Assembly (NCBI GenBank): GCA_051880375.1
Contig: JBJENV010000056.1
Coordinates: forward strand, 1-57,933
Source of the DNA: SIG299 sp051880375
GTDB lineage: Bacteria > Bacillota > Clostridia > Lachnospirales > Lachnospiraceae
Length of the DNA: 57,933 nucleotides
Direction: 5' to 3'
Part shown: positions 23,840 through 33,200 of the stretch, piece by piece
How the letters are laid out: each line of letters starts with the position of its first letter
Position numbering within the stretch: position 1 is the first letter of the stretch
The notes under the pieces: model-generated
The model's database searches: none
What the model saw: the letters and a program-made list of their open reading frames with translations, nothing else
What the model was told of the DNA's origin: nothing
Made by a program: the position numbers and the translations under genes

Positions 23840-26800
23840 CTATACCGGTGAAAAATGACGTTTCACCGCGTACTCCGTCTTATAGTACTGTTCCAAAAGG
23901 CTGAGCAGCGTCTTTTCATCCTGCAAATCCTTTGTCATCAGAATTTCATTGATTCTGCCGTACTTTAAGTTTCCGCCTTCCCGCTCCGTTTCCACATAGC
24001 GGACCGAACAGCTTTCCGTAATCTCGGTTCCGTTCTCAGATTCCTCCGTAATAAAATACTGGAGCGTTTCACCATAAAACAAAATAATTTCCTTCACGAA
24101 AATTCCATACCCGATGTCCGTCATGACTTCTTCTGTAAAAGCTTCTGCGTTGTCACAACAGGTATAATGCAGAACTACCTTTTTCTTCGGATTTGTCCGG
24201 TATTCAATGTAATATTTGTCCAACATACATGCCGGCAGAGGAATCCTCCCTTCAAAATCTTTAAAGAACGCAAATATCATCTTCTTCTGCTCCAGTTTCT
24301 GGATATGGTAATCCGCAAAGGTCTTTTCTGCTTCGGAAAGCGACGGCTTTCCGGCATAATACTTTAATAAGGCAAGAATACAAATCTGACTGTTTTCCAG
24401 AAATGGCTCCTTTTTCAGAATTTCAAACAGCTCGGTATTTGTCACCCTGTCATTTACAAAATATTTGTAAGCACTGTAGGAAAGATACGCTCGAATCAGC
24501 TTTCGGTTCATACCGCTGCCATAATAGCTGAAAAACACCGCATAGGAATCCTCGACATAGCTCTCTGCAAACAGCATCTGCCCAAGCAGGCGTTCCTCCA
24601 ATGAGGTAGTATCCACCTCTCTTGCCTTTGCCGTCTGCCAAAGTTCAAACATTTCCGCCGTTGTCCCGTTATACAGCTCTGCCAGATACTGAAGCAGGCC
24701 TTCCTCCACTCGTCCCTGACGGAAGGCAAAAAATGCGATGGTAAGCAGAATTTCCCGGTCCTTCTCTTCTCTCTGAGAGTGAATGCCACGCAGGCAAAGC
24801 TTCTGAAGCCGCTTCACAGGAAGCCCGTCACAACCGAACTCTCCGACTGCCTCAATGACCTTATCATACATGTCACGGATTATCATCAAACCAAGTATTT
24901 TCTCCCGCTGCTTTACCGAAAGCAACGGAAGCTTTACTTCGTTTAAGTACGTCTCTAAAAGCTCCCCCTCGTAATTTTCATAGTAATAATCTACCAACGA
25001 CAGAATACAGTCGTTCAGAGTTTCCTCTCTGAGTCCTTCCATATGGGACAGCTGTTTTTGAAGTTCAATCAAGGTCTGGTCATACTTGTTGTAATGGTTG
25101 TTCTTTTCCCCGATATGAAGCAGAAGTCTGCGGTTGTCGCTTCCGATTTCATAGCAGGCATCCAGAAAATCCTCTCCATGCATCAGTCGGTAAAGCTTGT
25201 CCTCCTCCGACATCAGATAGCGGTTCCCCTCCGCATCTAACAGAAAAACCTCTGCATTTTCGGTATAAATCGGAACCAGTGCGTACCTTGCTCCCTCCGG
25301 AAGTCCCATGAAAGGTGCAGGTTCCGAAAGCGGAATCACACAGGCTTCTTTTTCTTCTTTGTGAGCTACGCAGACTGCAGTCATTTTTCTTCGTTCCGTT
25401 ACCAGCTGATAAGTAAATATAATGTCCGGAAGTGTCTGCGCCATTTCGCGGTCAATGATGGATTTTCTGAGTACATCCGCATAAATGACCGCAAGATGGG
25501 AGCTTACTGCCCCCGCCTTCATCTGATTTACCGCAAACTGTTCCATTTTCTTTAAATAGGCCCTGTAAATTGCAGGATTGCTGTCCTTGTTGCGAACCAC
25601 ATAGGAATATAAAAACGCCGTATAATCACCGGATAATGCATTGTTATAGCTATAATACAAAAGCACAGGCTGGTCAATGACCGGATTTGCCTCCTGCTCC
25701 AGCGTATACAGATAATAATCGTAGATGCCCTCTATCTTCAGTTGTTCTTTTACTCCCTGCTTCAGATAAGCATGATACTCCGGCTTTTTACTGCCCATAC
25801 GGACAATCAGTTTACAGATTGCCTCCAAAATATCACGATGCGCAAATTTTGCATAAATGCCGCGAAGCAGACGGAGCACCAGACCCTCATGTTCCGTCAC
25901 ACGCTCTGCAAGGTAAGCAAAACGCACTGCTACTTCCTTGTTCAGCTGACCACTCTTCAGCATATAACGCATTACCATACATTCAAAGTGCGTCAGTTCC
26001 CGAAGTAAAGCCGGTTCTGCCTTCCAAAGGGCAACTGCCTCATAATAGAAAATCGGACTGTTGCAGCCTTTCATGCAGAGATTCTTTATACTTTCATACC
26101 GAAGCGCCTTGTTTTCCTCCAGACGCTTCTCCATATAAAGCAGGAACCATAACAGCATTGCTTCCGTTGGATTCTGTTCGTACCGCTCCCGAATGATGGC
26201 GGCATACTGCTCTACCATCGCCCTGTCTCTTGTCTTCATTGTCTCCAGATAAAGGACAGCACAGTAAAACAGCGTATGATTTCTTTCATATTCCGATTTT
26301 CTGCGAAGCACTGCCTGAAGGCGTTCTTCATCCAGACGGTTTTTCCCATCCACAATGCTTAGATAAGCACGATATAATTCATAGGTATTTCTTTTTATTT
26401 CCAGTAATTCTTTTGTCTTTGCATCGCCGTTTCCTTCCGATGTCTCTTTATCTAACAGAATAAGTATGGATTCCAAAAGCTTCCCGGATTCTGCCAGGAA
26501 GGCTCCGCTGCTGATTGACATATTGCGGAAAGCAAGATACTGCTCCGTTACCTTTGCCTCATAACGCTTCAGTGCATGCAGTCTGCGCGCCGACTCTCTC
26601 TCTGTCCGGCTTACGTGGCAGGTCACCGGAATACGCACCACCTTGTCAACCGTTGCAAATACAAGTTCAGAATAGTGGGTCCCTTCATTCATCTGTTCCG
26701 CTTCTATAACAAATTCCAGTTCCGCCTGTCCTCCGGTGAAATCCTCGCTTACAAAATGTGTTTTGGGCAGTCTCAGATACGGTGCATCCGTTGTCACCGT

Positions 26801-27475
26801 CAAATCAAGGTAACCCCACTGCTCCTTTGTAATGGTCAGCCGTTCCATAAAACTCTCTTTCCGGACGGAGAAGTTCAATTCCTTCTCCTGTACCGAAAAG
26901 GTGCAGCTTTTCTTTTTATGAATCATTACAAGAAACTGTTCCATCGCCCTATCCTCTGACGGGCTTTCAGACAGCTGCTCATAAGCAAGCCGCAGTTTCG
27001 GCTCACTCTTTAATATTACTTCAAAGCATGTTGGTGAGGAAAACAGCTGCACTGCCTCCTGCCAGTTTGTACGTGCCAGATTCGTAAAATGAAACAAATC
27101 ACGTACCGGACCGAGCGAACTTTTACAGCATGGCTGTACTGTTGTAATGTTAAACGGAATCTGCCTTTCCCCACAGTCACTGATAATGCTGATGGTACCG
27201 GAGTGTGTTTCTCCGGCCTGCATAAACGTCGCATCCACGGTATATGGGATTTCACAGTCTACACCGATGAATTTATTATTCAGAAGCGTCAGTACCCTGC
27301 CTGTAACATAGAGCACTCCCTTCATTTTCGTTGCCGCACTGTTGCTGATGCGAATGCTTCCCTGCGTCTGCGTCCCCGCATCCACCGTCAGTTCCAACAC
27401 CTCAGTAGAAACAATCAGCTTAGGCATTTCGTATTCAAATATTCCTTTGGACAATCGGTCGATTTTCTCTTTCAC
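23840..27475 (-). CDS. Giant helical-repeat protein with beta-sandwich ends (1211 residues)
   Basis: No signal peptide, membrane helix or enzyme motif seen. Residues about 15-115 and 185-290 read as two beta-sandwich (immunoglobulin-like) domains, e.g. TQTQGSIRISNSAATKMKG and ELVFATVDKVVRIPVTCHV. Residues about 300-690 and 800-1060 are helical and repeat-like, with many YxxAxxY-type TPR-style pairs, and a further beta-rich insert lies near 710-780. The C-terminal 150 residues are beta-rich again (KKKVVLHYTCCDNAEAF). This suits a large scaffold that holds several partners. It begins with GTG at 27475, GGGAG 9 bases before, and lies between the anchored protein and the Hsp70-like ATPase in one operon. 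From memory it resembles Lachnospiraceae DUF5717 (unchecked). Confidence 0.72.
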   Translation of the reverse strand: MKEKIDRLSKGIFEYEMPKLIVSTEVLELTVDAGTQTQGSIRISNSAATKMKGVLYVTGRVLTLLNNKFIGVDCEIPYTVDATFMQAGETHSGTISIISDCGERQIPFNITTVQPCCKSSLGPVRDLFHFTNLARTNWQEAVQLFSSPTCFEVILKSEPKLRLAYEQLSESPSEDRAMEQFLVMIHKKKSCTFSVQEKELNFSVRKESFMERLTITKEQWGYLDLTVTTDAPYLRLPKTHFVSEDFTGGQAELEFVIEAEQMNEGTHYSELVFATVDKVVRIPVTCHVSRTERESARRLHALKRYEAKVTEQYLAFRNMSISSGAFLAESGKLLESILILLDKETSEGNGDAKTKELLEIKRNTYELYRAYLSIVDGKNRLDEERLQAVLRRKSEYERNHTLFYCAVLYLETMKTRDRAMVEQYAAIIRERYEQNPTEAMLLWFLLYMEKRLEENKALRYESIKNLCMKGCNSPIFYYEAVALWKAEPALLRELTHFECMVMRYMLKSGQLNKEVAVRFAYLAERVTEHEGLVLRLLRGIYAKFAHRDILEAICKLIVRMGSKKPEYHAYLKQGVKEQLKIEGIYDYYLYTLEQEANPVIDQPVLLYYSYNNALSGDYTAFLYSYVVRNKDSNPAIYRAYLKKMEQFAVNQMKAGAVSSHLAVIYADVLRKSIIDREMAQTLPDIIFTYQLVTERRKMTAVCVAHKEEKEACVIPLSEPAPFMGLPEGARYALVPIYTENAEVFLLDAEGNRYLMSEEDKLYRLMHGEDFLDACYEIGSDNRRLLLHIGEKNNHYNKYDQTLIELQKQLSHMEGLREETLNDCILSLVDYYYENYEGELLETYLNEVKLPLLSVKQREKILGLMIIRDMYDKVIEAVGEFGCDGLPVKRLQKLCLRGIHSQREEKDREILLTIAFFAFRQGRVEEGLLQYLAELYNGTTAEMFELWQTAKAREVDTTSLEERLLGQMLFAESYVEDSYAVFFSYYGSGMNRKLIRAYLSYSAYKYFVNDRVTNTELFEILKKEPFLENSQICILALLKYYAGKPSLSEAEKTFADYHIQKLEQKKMIFAFFKDFEGRIPLPACMLDKYYIEYRTNPKKKVVLHYTCCDNAEAFTEEVMTDIGYGIFVKEIILFYGETLQYFITEESENGTEITESCSVRYVETEREGGNLKYGRINEILMTKDLQDEKTLLSLLEQYYKTEYAVKRHFSPV

Positions 27476-27510
27476 GTCATGTTGCTCCCTGGTATATTTT
27501 CTTTTGTAGC

Positions 27511-28434
27511 TTACTGAATCGGTATAAACTCTCCCAAATCATTATCAATGCAGAAACATTGTTTTCCGTCAATCGAGATGTAAAACTCGCCTCTGTTTCT
27601 TACCTTACCGTTCAAAACCTCTGTCAGGTTGATACGGTAGCAGTTCATTCCCTTGACTAAGGTAAGCGTACTGTCATATTCCGGCGTATACTCCGTAACT
27701 TCTTTCGCTAACCCAAGCTTTTCCTTGGAATAGGTGCAGAGGACATCGTACGCCTGCTCTGCCGTAATGGTTCCGTTGGAAGAGATACCGGTGTTGCCGG
27801 TACTGCTTGCGTCGTCTAACGGGAATTTGCGGCACTCCGATACTTTTCCCGATACATCGTAGCACCAGATGCTTCCGGTTCCCTTGTCCACAATCAGAAA
27901 CGGTTCCAAATCTCTGCCGCTCTCCGTAATTAAGAACTGATAATACTCATTATCCTCAATACTCAGGTGGTCATTCAACAGTTCTATTTCATAAACAGAA
28001 GTGTCTACCATCTGCTTAATGGAGGCAATTGCATCCTCCGGAGAAATTGCAACCGGCGTCGGTGTCGGAATCGTTTCCGTCGGCTTCGGTGTTGCCTCCG
28101 GCGTTACGGTCGGGGCACTTGTCGGTATTGGAGTCGGAGTAGTCTCCGGCTCTTTTGTAGGTCCCGGCACAGTCTCTGTCGGAGTTGCCGGTGCTGTCGG
28201 TACAGGCGTTGCCTGTCCTCCTGCCTGTTCTGCATTGTCTCCGCTCTTCTGCCGAAAAAGAAGCATTGCGATTGCAATACCTGCTATTACCAGAACAAGC
28301 AGCAGTTTCATCGTATCGTCCGAAGAGCTTTTCTTTCGGCTGCCGGAACGCTTTCCTGTATTTTTAACGGTTCTCCGGGAATTGCCTTTGCTTCCGGTTC
28401 CCGTACTTCTTTTGTTTGTTGATTTTCCTGCCAT
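27511..28434 (-). CDS. Membrane-anchored protein with Pro/Thr linker and PepSY-like exodomain
   Basis: A 307-residue bitopic protein. The cytoplasmic N-terminus is strongly basic and Ser/Thr-rich (1-40, KSTNKRSTGTGSKGNSRR), followed by one membrane helix (about 42-60). A spacer of Thr-Pro repeats (about 75-130, TPVPTAPATPTETVPGPTK) carries an extracytoplasmic domain (about 131-307). That domain holds two PepSY-like units (SPEDAIASIKQMV and ITAEQAYDVLCTYSKEKLGL, each followed by beta strands), a fold often used to inhibit or sense proteases. It is the first gene of the five-gene operon, with its own promoter at 28573-28601, and would be the outside sensor or anchor of that system (inference). 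Confidence 0.7.
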   Translation of the reverse strand: MAGKSTNKRSTGTGSKGNSRRTVKNTGKRSGSRKKSSSDDTMKLLLVLVIAGIAIAMLLFRQKSGDNAEQAGGQATPVPTAPATPTETVPGPTKEPETTPTPIPTSAPTVTPEATPKPTETIPTPTPVAISPEDAIASIKQMVDTSVYEIELLNDHLSIEDNEYYQFLITESGRDLEPFLIVDKGTGSIWCYDVSGKVSECRKFPLDDASSTGNTGISSNGTITAEQAYDVLCTYSKEKLGLAKEVTEYTPEYDSTLTLVKGMNCYRINLTEVLNGKVRNRGEFYISIDGKQCFCIDNDLGEFIPIQ

Positions 28435-28522
28435 ATTAAGGACCTGCCTTTCCAGCCCATATACAAATGTTCTGTATGTTACGGGCCTTCTTATATCTCA
28501 CTCAGGAACAACGCCGCCGGAT

Positions 28523-28575
28523 GACAAAAGAAAAATAGATATATCAGGCCAAGCTATGTCCATGATATATCTATT
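28523..28575 (-). terminator. Terminator after the 236-residue membrane protein gene
   Basis: On the minus strand AATAGATATATCA (28575-28563) and TGATATATCTATT (28546-28534) are perfect 13-bp arms around a 16-base loop, followed by TTTCTTTTG. The -10 box of the next promoter overlaps the first arm. Confidence 0.75.
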
Positions 28576-28601
28576 ATAGTACAATTTACACCGGTTTGCA
28601 A
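28573..28601 (-). promoter_or_regulatory. Promoter of the Hsp70-like operon
   Basis: On the minus strand TTGCAA (28601-28596), a 17-base spacer and a perfect TATAAT (28578-28573). The start site, near 28566, falls inside the first arm of the terminator at 28523-28575. Transcripts from here would therefore lack part of that arm and escape termination. Confidence 0.7.
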
Positions 28602-28603
28602 TT

Positions 28604-29314
28604 TTATTTGAACAAATAACGCAGGAATTCTATGACATTGTCCATATTGGAAGCTGCAAGATTAATTGACAGAATTACAGGTTCCTTCGTCTTAATGTCT
28701 GCAAACAGCCAGGTCTCGTCAATACGAATTCCCATCACGGTTTCTGAACCTTCGATTGGCACACCCTCCTCATCCACCATCTTACATTCCACCAGATAAG
28801 GTGACAGTTCCAGATAAAGATCTGTCGGAAGCTTTTCTGCGGGTGACACAAAATATCCGGTCGGCGCATACTTTTCAAACACAGACATCGGCATGACGGT
28901 TGCATCCAGCTGACCGACTGCATTATATGTTGCAAACTTCTGCAGGGACTCGTATTCCCGCTCGTAAAAATAATAACCGTCATCAAAGCAGGTTTCCTGT
29001 GTTTCTGAATCCAGCCCGATGATTTCCTCAAACTCCGTTTTTGCAAGCTGCATCTGTTCCTGTGTCATTGCAGAATTGATGACCGCCAGAGAAAACACCA
29101 GATCCGGCTTTGGTGACAACACCGTATACAGAATGGAACCTACAAACGCAATGATAAGAATTGCCGCAACAATTTTCATCAGATAATAGGATTTAAAATA
29201 ATCCCATCTCTGCTTTCCGTTCATGTCCTTCCATTTTTCCTGTTCGCTCCGCTCTTCTCTGCTGTAAATGGCAGCCTCATCATCCAGAACCGTTTTCTTA
29301 TTTTCTATATTCAT
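28604..29314 (-). CDS. Bitopic membrane protein with extracytoplasmic domain, unknown function
   Basis: A 236-residue protein: charged cytoplasmic N-terminus (1-45, including KWKDMNGKQRWDYFKSYYL), one membrane helix (46-67), and an extracytoplasmic domain of about 165 residues. The domain alternates strands and helices (LVFSLAVINSAMTQEQMQ, ATVMPMSVFEKYAP) and recalls periplasmic-binding-protein lobes. The MNGKQRWDYFKSYYLMK juxtamembrane pattern is common in Lachnospiraceae proteins of unknown role. The gene lies between the SecDF operon and the Hsp70-like operon and ends at the terminator 28523-28575. Confidence 0.65.
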   Translation of the reverse strand: MNIENKKTVLDDEAAIYSREERSEQEKWKDMNGKQRWDYFKSYYLMKIVAAILIIAFVGSILYTVLSPKPDLVFSLAVINSAMTQEQMQLAKTEFEEIIGLDSETQETCFDDGYYFYEREYESLQKFATYNAVGQLDATVMPMSVFEKYAPTGYFVSPAEKLPTDLYLELSPYLVECKMVDEEGVPIEGSETVMGIRIDETWLFADIKTKEPVILSINLAASNMDNVIEFLRYLFK

Positions 29315-29415
29315 TTAAATCATTCCATGCCTTTCGCTGCAATTTCATACACTGTCGATAGTCTACCATATTTGCAGTTCAAAAAAAAGAAAGCATTTCT
29401 AAAATTTATATGAAA

Positions 29416-30810
29416 TCAATACAAAGTCGGCCACTGGCCGATGAAATCTTTACTGTGCTCAGGTACCTCGGGAAGATTTTCAGGCTCCGTCTCTTCCAGC
29501 TTAAGCTTCACATTCAGCTGCTTCGCATCGCCGTAATAAACCGAGACAATACATTCCTGTTTCACATCAACCGCGCTGAAGGAAAGCTGAATGTCAAAGT
29601 CCTTCCACTGATTCGAGGTTAGAAGGATATCCCCGGAAAAACGCCCGGTAATCAAATCAATCACCCTTACATCCTGAAGCGAAAGCCGGAATTCCTTAAG
29701 TTCACCGTCCAGCAGAAGAAACAACGAGACATCTCCTTTGACCGCACCGCTTGCTGCTTCACAGACAGCATCCGCAAAGAAGTATTCCACTCCGTTGACA
29801 TTTACATAGGCCTCCAGTCCGACCGACAGACCGTTTGCCACCGATGCGTAACCGATACGGCAGCTGTCTTCCTTTGTCTGTATTACGACATCTCTTCCGG
29901 TCAGATGTCCATCTTTGTCCACATAAAGCTTCATCTCCACGGTATCTATGCTGCAAAGGAACCCTTCCTCTGCAAAAAGCTGTCTGCGCAGCCCTTCCAC
30001 TGATTCCTCGTAAGAGGGTGCATTCTCCTTACGGCAGTTTTCATAAACCTCACGAACCGTCTGATCCTTAAGAAGTGCGGAAAGCACCTCATTTACAGCT
30101 GCCTGAAGCTCTGCCGCACTAAGTGAAAGCGCAAGCTCCTTCTGATATGCAATATGTTCATTGACCGAACGGAGTACCTTGTCCGTACGTATGACATTCC
30201 CCTCGGACAGTCTGTCAAAAAGCAATACTTCATACGTTTCAAGCAGCTTCTTTAACCTGTTGCCCGTTAAGCTTCCATCGAAAAGCATCTGCCCTGTAAA
30301 GCAGCTGTCGGAAGTATCCGGCAATGTAATATAATAATATTCCCCGTTAAACGGCCAGAGCAGATATAACAAAGTCTTTCCGTCATACAGGGTTTCTACC
30401 GGATAAGCCGTTCCGCCAATCAGAGCTTTTCCGGTAACTGCTGCCATTTTGTCCTTTTTCGTTACATACAGTTCAAGTTCAGCCTCTGTGCCAAAGCCTG
30501 CCGGCTCAAGCAGTGCAGAAAGCAACGCTTCTGCCTGTGCCTGCAATGTAATTCGTTTTGTCGTATGAATTACTTCGCTTTTTCCATAGTTTTCTTCGAG
30601 CCTTTCATAATACTCAACAATGATTGCATTCAGGTGTTGAAGATTTTTCTGCTCCACATAGGAATAGTATTCTGCATCGCTCTTTAAAAGTGCCAGCTGA
30701 TTCTGTACATAATCCGATTTTCTTAAAAACAGTACTGCCGCAAAGATAAGGAGAACGCCTCCCGTAAGTATCGTAAAGCGTTTCGTACCTTTCTCAAGCT
30801 TTTGTTGCAT
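29416..30810 (-). CDS. Membrane-anchored protein of unknown function, coupled to secDF
   Basis: A 464-residue protein with a short basic N-terminus, one membrane helix (about 12-29) and a large extracytoplasmic region. Helical segments (about 35-120 and 195-290) alternate with beta-rich ones (LELYVTKKDKMAAVTGKAL, KLYVDKDGHLTGRDVVIQT) that resemble lipoprotein beta folds of the LolA/DUF type. I do not recognise the family. Its ATG lies inside the last codons of secDF (17-base overlap), implying coupled translation; a role in export or folding of secreted proteins is a fair inference. Confidence 0.65.
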   Translation of the reverse strand: MQQKLEKGTKRFTILTGGVLLIFAAVLFLRKSDYVQNQLALLKSDAEYYSYVEQKNLQHLNAIIVEYYERLEENYGKSEVIHTTKRITLQAQAEALLSALLEPAGFGTEAELELYVTKKDKMAAVTGKALIGGTAYPVETLYDGKTLLYLLWPFNGEYYYITLPDTSDSCFTGQMLFDGSLTGNRLKKLLETYEVLLFDRLSEGNVIRTDKVLRSVNEHIAYQKELALSLSAAELQAAVNEVLSALLKDQTVREVYENCRKENAPSYEESVEGLRRQLFAEEGFLCSIDTVEMKLYVDKDGHLTGRDVVIQTKEDSCRIGYASVANGLSVGLEAYVNVNGVEYFFADAVCEAASGAVKGDVSLFLLLDGELKEFRLSLQDVRVIDLITGRFSGDILLTSNQWKDFDIQLSFSAVDVKQECIVSVYYGDAKQLNVKLKLEETEPENLPEVPEHSKDFIGQWPTLY

Positions 30811-33010
30811 GCCTGCGCCTTTCTAAGAAATACCAGAGCGCTCCCGTAATGCATACCGAGGAGTATGCCCCGCCGATAATACCTGCCATAAGCGGAACAG
30901 CAAATTCACGTATGGAATCCACACCGAGTATTGCAAGCATAACTACCATCAGAAACGTGGTAAGTGAAGTATTGACGCTTCTTGATAATGTCTGAGTCAC
31001 GCTTAAATCCACGACATCCGCCACACTGTCCTTGTTTAACTTTTCTGCCATGTTCTCTCGAATACGGTCAAAGATGACAATCGTTGCGTTGATAGAATAA
31101 CCGACAATCGTCAGCATGCATGCAATAAACGTATTTCCGACTCCGATTCTGGCAACCGCATACACCGTCAGGACTACCAGTACATCATGCAGCAGTGCCA
31201 GTACTGCACTGAAAGCAAAGTTAAAGTTTTTAAACCGGATCCAGATATAAATCAGCATGCAGACCGTCGCAATCAATACCGCCTTTACTGCAGCCTCTCT
31301 CATTTCACTGCTGACCCTGCCGCTGATACTTTCGGTCTGAATCAGTGACGCATCCACCCCATACTTTTCTACCAGTACATCGGTCAGGGCTGCTCTCTGG
31401 TCACCGTCTAATTCTACGGTTTTCATAATATAAGTATTTTCACCTGTTACCTTAACGATTTCTGCCGTAAGTCCCAGTGTATCGGAAACCACCTTTTCCA
31501 GTTCCTTGTTCAGACTTTCGGTGTTTCCCTCCGGGAAGGTTACGGAAAGCGAGGTGCCTCCCTTAAAGTCAAGACCGAAGTTTAACATCCCCCTGCCGCC
31601 TGCTGCATGGATACCCATTGCGATAAATCCTGCTGCAATTACTGCTGCGGAAACGAGCATAAACTTCGGTGCATGCTTTGTAAAGTGAATCAGCTTACGT
31701 TCCTTTTGAATGCCAAAATACTTTTCGTTATCGAACCCGAGGTCATACAAAGTATGCAGAACAAACTTGGTGACTACAAGAGCGGTAAACATCGAAATCA
31801 GAATACCGATGGCAAGCGTTGTTGCAAATCCCTTGACACTGCCCGAGCCGACAAAATACAGCACTGCCGCCGCAATCAGCGTTGTTACGTTACCGTCCAC
31901 AATTGCCGAAAGCGCTTTGTTAAAGCCAAGCTTCATGGAAGAACGGACGGTCTTTCCGGTCGCAAGTTCTTCTCTGATACGCTGGAAGATGATGACATTC
32001 GCATCCACTGCCATACCGATGGAAAGAATGATACCTGCAATTCCCTGAAGTGTCAATGTCACCTGAAACAGATTGAGCACAATGACCATAATGCCGACGT
32101 AAATGCAGAGTGCAATGCTTGCTGCAAGTCCCGGAATACGATACAGCACAATCATAAACAGAATCACACATACAAAACCAATGGCTGCTGCCATGAGGCT
32201 CGTGCTGACAGCCTCCTCACCAAGCTGGGCTCCTACTACCGTGGAGCGGATTTCCTCAAGCTCTAACGGAAGGGCACCGATACGAATCGTCGTAGCAAGC
32301 CGTTCCGCTTCCTGATAGCCTGCCATACCGTTGATGACTGCCTCTCCGTCCGTAATGGCAGTGGAAACTCTTGGTGCACTGATGACCTTCCCGTCATAGA
32401 TAATAGCAATCTGCTGTCCGATGCTTTTTGAAGTTGCTTCTGCAAATTTCTTTTTTCCTGTATCGTTTAATTTCAGCACAACCACGTTTTCCTTACCGAC
32501 ACCGCTCTGGAGCTGCTGCTGTCCTGCCTCCGCCTTTTCAATATCGGAACCGGTTAAGACAATCTGATCTTCTGCCTCCAATTCCTCCATCGTCTTTATC
32601 AGCTCATACTCATCGAGCGACGCATTGTAGGTAATATTGCCGCTGCCGTACACAAAATAAATAGAGCCGGCTTTTCCAAGCTCTTTTAAAATCTTTTCGG
32701 CATCGGTGACTCCCGGAATATCTACATTAATCCGGTTTGTTCCCTCCTGATACACATCTGCTTCCGTAGAATAGTTATCTACACGAAGCCGGAGTTTATA
32801 AGCGGTATCCGACATTTCCTCTGCTGTCGGGTTTTCTTTTACCGTCTGGTAGGTGATGCTTAATCCACCCTCTAAATCCAGACCCCGTCTGATGTTTGCT
32901 GCACTTAAGCTGCCGGCCTTTCCGATACCGAAAACCGAAACATACGCAAGAAGCGCAACTGCCAGGACAATCCCTGTTAAGCTTAAGACTGCTCTTCCTT
33001 TTCTCTTCAT
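30794..33010 (-). CDS. secDF: Fused protein translocase subunit SecDF
   Basis: A 738-residue protein, the length of Bacillus SecDF, with twelve predicted membrane segments in two six-helix halves. SecD half: RRGLDLEGGLSITYQ near the start, the P1 periplasmic domain, and GMAVDANVIIFQRIREEL in helix 4 with the proton-path Asp. SecF half: NFGLDFKGGTSLSV and GYSINATIVIFDRIRENM. It uses the proton or sodium gradient to pull exported chains after SecA. The ATG at 33010 has AAGGAG 9 bases upstream and replaces longer in-frame starts up to 33058. Confidence 0.96.
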   Translation of the reverse strand: MKRKGRAVLSLTGIVLAVALLAYVSVFGIGKAGSLSAANIRRGLDLEGGLSITYQTVKENPTAEEMSDTAYKLRLRVDNYSTEADVYQEGTNRINVDIPGVTDAEKILKELGKAGSIYFVYGSGNITYNASLDEYELIKTMEELEAEDQIVLTGSDIEKAEAGQQQLQSGVGKENVVVLKLNDTGKKKFAEATSKSIGQQIAIIYDGKVISAPRVSTAITDGEAVINGMAGYQEAERLATTIRIGALPLELEEIRSTVVGAQLGEEAVSTSLMAAAIGFVCVILFMIVLYRIPGLAASIALCIYVGIMVIVLNLFQVTLTLQGIAGIILSIGMAVDANVIIFQRIREELATGKTVRSSMKLGFNKALSAIVDGNVTTLIAAAVLYFVGSGSVKGFATTLAIGILISMFTALVVTKFVLHTLYDLGFDNEKYFGIQKERKLIHFTKHAPKFMLVSAAVIAAGFIAMGIHAAGGRGMLNFGLDFKGGTSLSVTFPEGNTESLNKELEKVVSDTLGLTAEIVKVTGENTYIMKTVELDGDQRAALTDVLVEKYGVDASLIQTESISGRVSSEMREAAVKAVLIATVCMLIYIWIRFKNFNFAFSAVLALLHDVLVVLTVYAVARIGVGNTFIACMLTIVGYSINATIVIFDRIRENMAEKLNKDSVADVVDLSVTQTLSRSVNTSLTTFLMVVMLAILGVDSIREFAVPLMAGIIGGAYSSVCITGALWYFLERRRHATKA

Positions 33011-33200
33011 AATAATGTTCTCCTTCATTACGATGGCGTCCGTTTTCCGACGTCTCAAAATTCATAGGACAGTATAGCATAGAATAAAACATAAGAAAAG
33101 CAATTTTTATTTTTCATTTTGCAAAAAGTATGTTATACTGATGTATTATATGATAGGAATTTCCTATTACATCCCCATTCGCAAAGGAGAGTAAAACGTC
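33011..33200. promoter_or_regulatory. Divergent intergenic region between secDF and degV
   Basis: TATACT boxes are seen on both strands: minus 33076-33071 for secDF and plus 33134-33139 for degV, each with only a weak -35. A perfect odd palindrome, ATAGGAA-T-TTCCTAT (33153-33167), lies just downstream of the degV -10 box and is a candidate operator. AAAGGAG precedes the degV ATG. Confidence 0.4.

Noticed and set aside
29315..29415. Possible terminator near a T8 run between the two membrane-protein genes (29381-29388)
   Set aside because: Only a 4-bp stem precedes the T-run; too weak to call.
31607..32266. Plus-strand 219-codon frame inside secDF
   Set aside because: His/Cys/Asn-rich antisense shadow of the highly conserved SecDF frame.
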